The notes beneath the pieces were generated by a model. It was not told the origin of the DNA, ran no database searches, and was given only the letters and a program-made list of their open reading frames with translations. Below are positions 36,701 to 48,700 of a stretch of DNA of 64,000 nucleotides, in pieces; position 1 is the first letter of the stretch, and the number at the start of each line of letters is the position of its first letter. This DNA is from Chelonoidis abingdonii (Eukaryota > Chordata > Testudines > Testudinidae). A program made the position numbers and the translations under genes. The stretch lies in assembly GCF_003597395.2 (NCBI RefSeq), contig NC_133774.1:50320680-50384679 (forward strand), written 5' to 3'.

Positions 36701-39700
36701 TCTTTAAAGAGATTAACAGCTTCTTTTTGATGACTACAAAATTCTCCATATATTTCCTTCATTTTATTGGCATTTTCCTCTGAAAACTGATGAAAATAAT
36801 AAAAATGTACTCAACAATATACCTAACTGTAAAGAGTATGTTTAAGGATTTTTGCATACTATCGACTGTAACTTCTATTGATGTTAATGGAAATAAACAC
36901 ATACGGGGTCTTGACACTGCATCCTATAAATCAATGGGAGTTGTAATCTGCATAAGGAATGTAGAATCAGGCCTATAGAGGCTGGAATATATATAGCAGA
37001 TTGACTGTAAAAACAACTATGCACACAAGTAAGGTAAACTGGATGTGGTCCCATATATTTAATTTTAAACCTCAAACAAATCTCCTTAGATCTGCCATTA
37101 ATATTACCTTAGTTTAATAAAACAGAGAATTTTAGAAGTCTATTTGTTGTAACCATTATTTGTGTTGTCATGTTCAAGTAGTGTGCAGTGTTGTTGTAGT
37201 CATGTTGGTCCCAGGATATTAGAGAGACAAGGTGGGTGATGTAATATCTTCTACTGTACCAACTTCTGTTGGTGAGAGAGACAAGCTTTCAAGCTTACAC
37301 AGAGCTCTTCCAGTCTGGGAAATGTACACAGAGAATCACAACTAAATACAAGGTGGAACAGGCTGTTTAGCATAAGTAGTTAGCACATATTTCAAGAGAC
37401 CATTCAAGGTGAAGTGGCCCGTTAACATCTTTCTGTTTATAGAGGTGCAGGGAGAAAGCTGGGGATGGGTAGGGTTAAGTGGGTTATGGATAGTTGTAAT
37501 AAGCCATAAATTCAGTGTCTCTATTCAGGCCATGATTTTTGGTATCTAGCAGAATTATGAATTTATGCTCATCTTTTGCAGGTTTCCTCTGAGGATGAGG
37601 ACTAAGAGATCAGCCATAGAGTGATCATTCTGTGAAAATGTTCACACACAGGTCATATAGTGTTTTTGGCTTTTACCATTTTTCTGTGTGAGTTCATTTG
37701 AGAGTGCAGTGGTTATCCGGTTTCACCCACATAGTTGTTATTGGAGCATTTAGTGCACCGATGAGGTACACCACATGTCGTGATAGGACACATGAATCTT
37801 GGACATGTGTTGATTGTTGTAGCATTGGAGATATGACTGCAAGTTTTGCATCTGTTATTCTGGCTAGGTCAGGTGCTACTTTGAGTCCTGATCTGTGGGG
37901 AGCTTGCTTCTAATGACATGCTTGGCAAAGTTGGGGGGTTGTTTGAAGACCAGAAGAGGAGGTTGAGGAAAAGTTTCTTTCAGAATGTCTCCACCAAGTA
38001 TGGATCGTAACCGTTTGAAGATAACCCATATGGCACAGGGGCTGGAAGTTGGGGTGCTGCACCTGATTTAAAGCTGTTTCCATCATCACAGGGTTTATAG
38101 TTTGGTTCAACGGCTCACAGCACTCGCACTGTATAAATTGTTCCAGCACCTTGTCACATGGGTTCCACTGTGGGGAGCAAGGTGGCAACTAGAGATGTGA
38201 GGTCGATGAGGGTTTTATTTCAAACAGAAGCAGGTTCTCTCAGCCCTGGTCTACACTGTGAGTTTAGGTCGAATTTAGCAGCGTTAGATCGATTTAACCC
38301 TGCACCAGTCCACACGACAAGGCCATTTTTGTTGACTTAAAGGGCTCTTAAAATTGATTTCTGTACTCCTCCCCGATGAGAGGATTAGTGCTGAAATCAA
38401 CCTTGCTGGGTCAAATTTGGGGTAGTGTGAACGCAATTCAACGGTATTGGCCTTCGGGAGCTATCCCAGAGTGCTCCATTGTGACTGCTCTGGACAGTAC
38501 TCTCAACTCAGATGCACTGGCCAGGGAGACAGGAAAAGCCCCACAAACTTTTGAATTTCATTTCCTGTTTGGCCAGCGTGGCGAGCTGATCAGCACAGGT
38601 GACCATGCAGAGCTCATCAGTACAGGAGACCACGGAGTCCCAAAATTGCAAAAGAGCCCCAGCATGGACCGAATGGGAGGTACTGCATCTGATTGCTGTA
38701 TGAGGAGACGAATCTGTGCTATCAGAACTCCGTTCCAAAAGACAAAATGCCCAAACATTTGGAAAAATCTCCAAGGGCATGAAGGACAGAGGCTATAAGA
38801 GGGACCTGCAGCAGTGCCGCATGAAACTTAAGGAGCTCAGGCAAGCCTACCAAAGAGCCAGACAGGCAAACAGCCTCTCCAGGTCAGAGCCCCAAACATG
38901 TCGCTTCTATGATGAGCTGCATGCCATTCTCGGGGGTGCCCCTACAACTACCCCAGCCCTGAGCATGGACTCCATCAATGGATTCACATGCAACAGGGAT
39001 GCAGATTTTGGGGACAAGGAAGATGAGGAGGAGGAGGAGGAGGCTGAAGATAGCACACAGCAAGCAAGCAGAGAAACCATTTTCCCCTACATCCAGGAAC
39101 TGTTTATCACCTTGGATCTAGTATCCTCCCAACCCATTGAAGGCAGGCTTCTGGACCTAGGAGGAGGAGAAGGGACCTCTGGTGAGTGTACCTTTGTAAA
39201 TACAATCCATGGTTTAAAAGCAAGCGTGTTTAATGATTAATTTGCCCTGAAGACTTGGGATGTATTCGTGGCCAGTACAGCTACTGGAAAAGTCTGTTAG
39301 CCAGAGGATGGAAATATCATTGATGCACCTCAGGTGTATTAATGGTTCTGTGGTGCATTTGACCAGAAATTCTTCAAGGTGGTCCATGAAGAGGTCGGTA
39401 GATTGTTAGATTCTTTGCTAAATGCTAAAAATCAGGGACTGAATAAAGACACTGCTGTAATGAGTCAAAAATCCAAACTACAACTCATTTATCTCCCCCG
39501 ACTCCCCACCAGCTTTTTTTCCCCTTTCCCCGTTATGACTGGAGAGGTGCTAACAGGTCACTTCACCTTGGACGATCTTTTAAAATATGTGTTATGCTAA
39601 ACAATCTATTCCACCTTGTATTTAGATGTGACACTGTGAGTACATTTCCCAGACTTGAAGAAATCTGTGTAAGCTTGTCTCACCAACAGAACTTGGTCTA

Positions 39701-42700
39701 ATAAAAGATATTACTTCACCCACTTTCAAGTACAGGTCAACACATGCAGCAGTAGCACAAGCTGCCCCATATACCCTGGCTAACATATATCGACACTGTT
39801 CTGGAAGACCCTCCTCAAGAGATGAGAGGATAATTCATTCTTTCAATCCTTTGTCTCTCTAACAACTGTGTCAGCTAGTGTCAGTTTTGGTGGTAGATTA
39901 AGTGATGGGAGCAACTGTCCACTATGAACTTGACTCAGATCGTCAATACTCAAATAGGTTACGAAAACCATCATCAGTGGTTTTTTTCCACGTCATCAAT
40001 AATTTTCTCACACTACAAGAATTTGAAGCAATAACCAAGAGATTAAAATCTTTGCATCCTATTAGCCAATTCTAAGAGATCTAGTTATCTCCCTGCCCCA
40101 CAAAAATTTTGAACTCAACAAATATCTTTTTTTGGCCTTGAATATGTGAAGATTTAATTTTGCTGATCTCTTTACCTGCTGCACAAGGATGTCTCCAATT
40201 CTGTTGATTACAAAATTTCTCTCATTTCCCCCCTCACACGATTCCTGTCTTCTCTCCTTCATAGCGCAGAAGAATTGCCTGTGAATCTCTAGCAGTTCAT
40301 CTAAGCAGGGAAATATTTTGTCTACAGTGCTGTGATCTAGTTGCAATTCTTCTTTCATTCCTTTCCTGAATATTTCAGACATAATGAAGAGGGTGTGGAT
40401 GTGATGAACTTCTGTTTGCATCAGCTCTGTAGTTTAAAGGAAGATGGTGCAGTGTAATAATCTAACTAGACATTTCCCATCACATCATTTGACATGTATC
40501 ACATAGTTTTACATTCAAATATATGGACATAAATACAATTTCTTTCATGATAAGCATTAAAACTAACAAAACAGCCCCAGCTATGTTACATGGGATCTCT
40601 AACCAGCCCACTTCCTCTTTTACCATTTCTGCCCCATGGCACAAGTTTGGGGTTTGAAGGAGGCAGAAAACAAAGGGGACAATGCAGGCGTTTGCATGCA
40701 CGAACACATGCAGAGAGCAGAATACCATTTTCACGTAGGCGGGTGTCTCTATGCAGCTACTTTGCAAAAAGCTCCTCTGGCTCCCTCTACTGCACTATGC
40801 TGATCAATACAGCATCACAGACCAAGTCAGCCAAGCCACAGTCAAAAATATCGAAATCCAATTCTTGCCTAAACCGTGTCCTTTGTTAAATTATTCACCA
40901 TAGTTTGACTTTAGCACCAAAAAGTTAGAACTTACCAATATGCTGCGCTAATGCAAAGTGTGTCAACTCAAACATGGAAACTCCCAACTGCTACAATATT
41001 AACAACTTACATTAAATTTAAATCTCTCAAGTCCTAGCAGTAAACATTAGGAATCATATGTAACTGAATACCAAGATTCTTTACATTAGTCTGCTCTGTT
41101 TGCACACTAATACACAGGCAACACTCATTCAGTGAGTCTGAAGTCCCTGGAAGATTACCTGAGTAAGAACTGAATAAAACCTTGAGTAAGGATCTCCAAA
41201 CTGGCCCCAGAATGTCTTTTTTTTAAAAAAAAGATGGATTTTCTGCAAAGAATATTAATATTTGCAGTTTGTCTATGAGTCTGAATGTTGATCTTCGATA
41301 TTTTATTCTTACACATACCTACTAGCTTTCTCTTTCAAAGCACTTTTTATTATTTATTACTGAACATTTAATCATTTTAGAAACTTTATTTTGACTTCTG
41401 AAGAATAAAAGGTAAGTAAACAAGAGAACAGAGGAAATAATTTGCAATGAGTAATTTAGGGAATTCATGTCACTTTCCCCCCCACAAACTGTTAGGGAAA
41501 AGTTGTGAACTTCTCAAACGTATTATTTACTCAAAATTATTTGTAACTTTCTTTAGCAAATAATTCTTTGGTCTGCAGCTCATCCGTAAACAATTCATCA
41601 CAATTATTTGTATTTCATGTTGTGTGGGTTAGTTACATAAGGCATATGGTATAATTTCCGTTCCCTGACTGGATCATATCTATTAAACAGTGCAAATTGT
41701 GAATTTTATAATTAAGTACATAATTCAAAATTTGCTTTTCATTACCATTCCCACATTAGAGTTTAAAATTCACTTTTCAGGAACATACATGCTAGTAAAG
41801 TTTCAGTACTCAATTGTTCACAGAAGGTGGACATGAATGGGTCAAGAATATGGTTAAATTGAAATTAACTTTCAAATCCAAATGAATATTTTTAGGCAAT
41901 TGTCTTCAATATTCTGTTAGCTCTACATTATTATACATTACATTATTATTTGTGACAACATAGTCTTTAAATATTCTTCATTATTCATATTAAAATCTAA
42001 GCACTGAGCGTTTTATTCCAGTTATATGACTTGTGTATCCCACCTTATTGCCTGTGCCAAGTTATCTTCAGCTTTTTAAAAATAATTAAAACACTGACCA
42101 AAAATTACATCCTGCCTTTTGATAACATCCTTTTCTTGCTTGCTACAAAATGCTGGATCCACAACAAGACTCCAAGATTCTGCCTCAAACTCCTGTGCCT
42201 CTGTGCTGAGGTCAGTCCACAGGGAGGCATCCACATCATCTATGACAAAATAAAAACCTTGTAAGCATTGGTCGCACAAACAGGTTGGCAGTATCACGGC
42301 GAGGGAAGATCCTCATCTGCATACATGTTTATTCATGCAGTGAGTATATTGCTGAACTGAAGTAAGCCTTAATTAATGATTCTAACCAGTACTGAGAAAA
42401 GATTAAAATGAAAAGAGGAAGCCTTACACACTAAAATGTAAACAGAACAGAGTGGAGGCAAGTAGAGATTTGGGGATCAGAGGGAATAATTTTTTCAGGA
42501 TTGGATCCATTGTTTGAAATACCCTCTTAGAAGTGCCCTCTGATTTGAGGTGCCTCAAATTTATGTGCGCCCAACATGAGATTCCTTGTGCTGGATTTTC
42601 TCTCTCTCTGTGTAAATGCCCTTCAACTCTGGAATTCACACCCCCAGTCCCTTTTCTGAAATAGACCATATCTGTTGACTTTCTAGACATGAATGGTGAG

Positions 42701-45700
42701 TTGAGGAGGGCAGTTGGGAGGTTGGATTTTTGTGTTGTGGGAGGAACACGAGTGATGGGTGATACTGTTTGTAATGTGTGTGCTGAATGAGGGCAGGCGA
42801 GGGCTCGCTATCTGATCGCCAGAGAGAAATATGAGGCTGTTTTGGTTTTGTAATCTCTTTTATATTATATTATATTATATTTTTAATTAGCAGCAAGGTT
42901 GTGGAGAGCCCAGGACAAATGTTTTTATCTGTTAATTTTTAACAAAAAAAAATTAAAAAAAAACCACAGACACTTAAAATTAGCAAAGAGTTCATCACTA
43001 ATTTAGACCCACTTGCAAGGTATTATGGGTCAAATTTTAATTCTCATTTATCTGATGGCGTCATTTTAATGGTGGTCAGAATCATAATTAAGTTACTACA
43101 CACGTATCTTCTTTTGATGCAGGAAGTAGTATTCTTAGACATACTAATTAATGATTCCACTTTGCATTTTGCAGCATAGGTTATAACATGTAAATTTCTC
43201 AGTTTACTTCTCACCTTCCATTACAAAAGAATCCATTGATGGAAGGGTCCCTATAGATTGTAGCAGCTTTTCAGATTGTGAGCTGGACATCCAGCTGCTA
43301 CTATCAGTGTCTTGGTCTGAAGAGGGCATAGATCTTCTGCAATGAGAAAAGTACTTAATTGTAGCAACTCACTTAGGAATGCTGAATAATCTAGTTAGCA
43401 TACTGTGCTGGTAGCTGCCTTCTACCTTTCAAAACTGGCACTCGGAACACTTTTGGATAAAGCGTGAGATTGCTGTGAGACTTCTTTCCTTACAGCAGAA
43501 AGTCCAATGGGCACTGAGGAAGACGGATGCATTGAGGAGAACATGGGCTGAGGAACGTCTCTAAATGATGAATCTGTGAAGTGAAATATATGTGTAAGTC
43601 TTACAGAAAACCTCATATGTTATTGCCTCGTATGACTACACCATGAAATACTACACAATTCTCTTATAGATTAATACAAGCCACTGGGCGTATTCTCTTA
43701 TGGTGCAAGAGCTCCGTGCTCTTTTCTGAGTGGGATGGAAAAACAAGCCACAAGGTGAAGCTGAGTGGTTTTGGTGCCCACGCTGTCAATTAGAGAACAA
43801 GCTTAAGCCATGGACACGCTTAGATCACACCCATACCTTGTTCAGCCACATGGTTGAGCCACACATTGGGGTACATGATTGGAAGGATTTTCAAAAGCAC
43901 TCAACACTGGCTTTCCTCTGCTTTCACTGTGGTAAAACTTCCATTGTCCAGGTATGCAGGAGGAAGGACAGGAGACATTGGATGTGATTTAATTAGGCCA
44001 CAATTTTGTTCTTAAACATCTGGGAGTACCAGCAGATAAAATTGGGCAGTCCGGGTAATTCCATAATCATTTACACATACCTAGTGTGGCAGGGTGCTGC
44101 TGTCAGCCCTCCCCTTTCACCCATCCTGGTCCCCATCCAACCTGTTGGGAACTCACAACCATCGCCCAAATGAGGTGGGGAGGGTATAAAGGAGTAGGGG
44201 GTTGACTCCCTGCTGTATCAGTCATAGGAGCCCCAACCCCAGCCCCGTTTCTGCTCCTTTAAAGAATACCTCCTTTAAATCCTTTACCAATCCATTTTGT
44301 CTGATCACTGTATCCCTTCCCTATAGAGCAGTGCTTCTCAAAGTCAGGCCACCGCTTGTTCAGGGAAAACCCCTGGCAGCCCAGGCCGGTATGTTTACCT
44401 GCCACATCTACAGGTCCGGCCAATCACGGCTCCCACTGGCCGTGGTTCGCCGCTCCAGGCCAATGGGGCCTACAGGAAGCGGTGCGGGCCGAGGGATGTG
44501 CTGGCCGCGGCTTCCCACTGTCCCCATTGGCCTGGAGCGGTGAACCACAGCCAGTGGGAGCCGCGATCAGCCAGACCTGCGGACGCGGCAGGTAAACAAA
44601 CCATCCCAGCCCACAGGGGCTTTCCCTGAACAAGCAGCAGACCAGCTTTGAGAATACCTGCACTGGATATCTGCCCCAGGCATATATAAAGAGTTGTGAC
44701 ATCACAGCCTAACCCTCAATTAACTTATGCCCAAACTAAGCCCCCAAATAACTGTGGGAAAGGTGAAAAAAACCCACCCCACCTTGACCAATCTGGCAGA
44801 GTGAGAGAGAGAAAATTCCTTCCTGGCTCCCAGAGAAAGGAGTGACTAGTGTAATGCCCACAGCTGATCATGACAAAACCTGGTATTTATCTACATCTAG
44901 GGGTGGGAGGGTGAGTGTTGCTTCTCCTGGTTGAGGTAAAAGAGGGCTTTTCCTGTACTGGCAAAATAATTCCCAACCCCTTTCCAGTCACCTGGGGCAG
45001 GGGACAGAGAGAGAAAGGAATAGCTCAGTGGTTTGAGCATTAGCTTGCTAAACCCAGGGTTGTGAGTTCAATCCTTGAGGGGGCCACTTAAGGATCTGAG
45101 ACAAAAATCAGTACTTGGTCCTGCTAGTGAAGGCAGAGGACTGGACTCAATGACCTTTCAAGGTCCCTTCCAGTTCTAGGAGATACATCTCCTATTATTA
45201 TAAATACGTCAACATCCCCATGCTAACCAGATATGAAGCTGCCACAGTAAGTCACTATCTGACTCTCTATCCCTTAAAGGGGCACACACCTTTTCCAACC
45301 AAACAAACAACAGCCCCCACTGCTTAATATGCAGTGAAGTCATTGACTTCAATGGGAGATGAGTGCTTTTGAAAATCCTACCTTATATGTATTAGATACT
45401 AACAGATGCACCTGTTTTCCTGTAGATATGGGAGTCACATGGAAAAGAGCTCACACACACATACAAAATTGTGAATAATACTTTCCCTATTATTTTATTA
45501 ATCAGGCAACACATTAAACTTTAAAATGACAGATTTATGCCTATTAGCTTGCTTGCTTACTATAATACGTACTTGTTAGGACAGCTTGTGGTCTGGTCTT
45601 AATATGATATCTCTCTTGGAGTTTCTGGTAAAGAAGAATTTCATCTTATTAAAATGAAATAACAGCTAATTACACACTGAATAGTCAGTAACCTACTTTC

Positions 45701-48700
45701 ATATAATCATCTGGAAGAGCCCTCAAGCAAACTGCATTATGATCCTGAATTTTTGCTACTGACAAACAAACCAAAGTGAAAGGATATTGAATTTCAGCCA
45801 CATTATCATACAAAATTAATTCAATTTATTTTCTTTCAAATTACTACGTTGTTATGGAATTATTCTTTTGCAACATGCATATGATTTGTGAGGGCTTAAA
45901 GAAAACAATTACACATGTAGGGCTATACTTTTTAAATGAGTTTGAAGAGACCTGAGGCAGGAAATTGACTCTAAGTTAGTACATCCAAGCCAGAATGTGT
46001 GTCCTTTGCTACATTGTACAAGGCTCATATGCTTAAACAAGTGTTGCATTTGAGGAGAGCAAGTAAGTAGTTTTTCCCCTCTTTATCCTCTTGATGATTG
46101 GTTGGGGATATTCTCTCTTCCTGGTAAATATCCATCAGTCCTAGTAGTTGCAGTACCTGTAAGAGGCAGCTGATTTAGCATTATAATTTATGTTTTAGAT
46201 CCTTTTTGTAAGTTTGCCCAGAGACTATTCAGTGGGTGTACAATGATAAAGACAAAATAAAATAAAAAATGCGTGTTTTATAAGTGCAACGTTGGGCATG
46301 TTTACCCTGAAGATCTGTGCACTGCAATAGCTACTCCAGTATAGCCACACTGGTGCAAATCCCTTGTTTATATGCACTGCAACAGTTTGAAAAGTGACTT
46401 GTCTTGGTGTGGCTTACTCCAGTGCAAATCACTTGTTAGTCACTAAAAAACAGAAGCCCTCTTCACTGTATAGTTTTGAAAATGGAGCCCTCATTTTAAT
46501 TGGGGGTTACTACTGAAGTATGTTGGTTATTACACTCCAGGGGGCTCCGCTATGCTTCAGCTCCACTTGATGATTTTGCCAACTGTCAGAAGCACTGAAA
46601 TGATATAGCTCAGGGGAAATCAACGGTTCCTCAAGGTCGCCCCATTTAAGTACACCTTAGAAATGCAAATCAAACTACATATCCCAATTTATCCTGCAAC
46701 CCTCCAGAGATATAAAGGAAGTGACCCTACCTGTTTTCACTCCTTTTATAAAGTATTTGCTCAAGGACACTGTTTATTGCTATTGGTTGTGTTAGATGTT
46801 TATTTGACATTCCCTCAGCCCTTTGTGTACAGACACTTGGTTGGATCATTTCTGCACTGTTTTCTTTCTCAGCTTCATTTTGTGGCATCCTGTTTGTTTT
46901 AGTAACTAATTATTTCTAAGTCTCTATATCACAAGTCAGTCAATCAACATGAACCTATTATGAAGCAGCCTACAAAGACAAGGTACTGTTCAAACACTTT
47001 GAATAAGTACAGCATATGCTAATCACTACAGAAGAAACTATAGAGATTGATTTAAAAAATAAGAGAGACAGAATATACACAATACCATTGTAAGAACAAT
47101 AAGGCATAGAAAGTTACCTTTGTACATGCAGGAGCACAATCCTTACAGTTTTTATGCACAATTGCATTGCAATCTGAAAGGAAAAACAGATCTCAAAGCC
47201 TGAAACTGAAAGAGATCAAATACTGTAGCGCACTCTAATCTGGGACTTCATCATTTTTCCTCCTTCAGGCCCACATACTGAATAGCCACATATACGGCTC
47301 TAATTTTCTCCTATTTTTCCCCCGGGCTCTTTCAGGAATCAACTAGCAGGAGTCTCTTGTGAAGCAAGTGGCCATCATCTTTGTCCCCTCTCCCTGAGGC
47401 CTGGGGACCCTGTCTGACTAGGTAGAGAAGTATGCATCTTCAAATCCAGATAATGTCGCTCTTGAAATGGAATATTAAGCAAGTATCCTGCAGCAGATTT
47501 TCAAAAGCTACATGAAAGCTACATAAAAGACCGTAGCTACTTACAAGAGCACTGCAATGACTCTTTCCCTAAGAGGGCTTTGTCACATGCCATACACAGG
47601 ATACTGCCTGAGAAGCTCCCAGTTATAAACTGATGTCTATTCAGTTTGTCTTTGGCTTCCTTATTCTTTGTCTTCAGATCCAACAGAGTAGGCAAAAGAA
47701 AAGAGATTAAAATAGATAAATAATCACCATAATATTGTAACTTTAAAACATATGTCTCTTAAGAAAAAACGGATTTTAAAATATTTATCTCCTCTCTCTG
47801 GTAACAACTGAGAAAGTGGGGATGTGTGCCTGCATTAACCTAATCTGACATACAAGTACATCCACCTGTAATTAAAGGTAGGTTTTAAAATTAGTTTTTA
47901 CAACTCAATTTTTGGTATTCAAAGGGACATTCTTAGGTTAAAAATCATCTATTTTTGAAATAAACAAGTTTCCTTTCCTGCGTTACTGATAGCACCTTAT
48001 GGCTACATTGTGCAACACTTACTCATATGAGTAGTCCCAGCAGTTAACATTAATAGAATTACTATGTGAGTAAGTGCTCACCAGCATAGACGTACTTTGC
48101 ACAATCTAGACTTTAGATAATTAAAAATGAAACACTGAAAGTATCTGATTTACTTTTCACAACTAATTTTGTGGTTACATTTAGCACTTTGTTTGGTCCT
48201 TGATTCTAAAACTCACATATGCTCAGCAGCACTTACTCATGCATTAAATTCAACAGGACTACTCAACTGAGTAAATGCTACAGTAAAGACTACTGAATCA
48301 AGTCCTTCCTGTGGATACTAAGAAAAATAGACATACACTTTCTAATACTTCTATTTTTGTATATCAAGTAAGAAAACTTTTTCCAAATATACTGCAGACA
48401 TTTAAACTTGAGCTAAATCACAAGACACGAATGAGTAATAATAATTAAAAAGTGGCACGGGAATTCAGTACTGTGAAAACAATGTTACTTTTAAAAATGA
48501 ACAATATTGTTTGTCTATACAAGGACACTGACAACATATTTGTCATAAGTTTTAAATTTAAAATGTCTTATAAATACAGTTTAAATAATTGGAAAAATCA
48601 GCCACTTCCCTTTACCTAACAGGCAAGACAGGTCTGATCCCAAGCTACAATGCATTTCAGTTATGCTAACAAGCACCTAGTTATATGTAGATCTAAAATT

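Larger units (their letters stand above)
44085..45310. other. Nested repeat cluster, possibly inside an LTR-like repeat
   Basis: The sequence from about 44085 (TGTGGCAGGGTGCTGC) has a TATA-like GGTATAAAGG at 44184-44192, and similar low-GC/high-GC texture resumes after the palindromic MITE. This could be an LTR interrupted by the MITE and a SINE, but neither borders nor coding remnants support it firmly. Confidence 0.25.

Noticed and set aside
45016..45090. tRNA gene candidate
   Set aside because: The A and B boxes belong to a tRNA-derived SINE; the cloverleaf cannot be completed and a SINE body follows directly.
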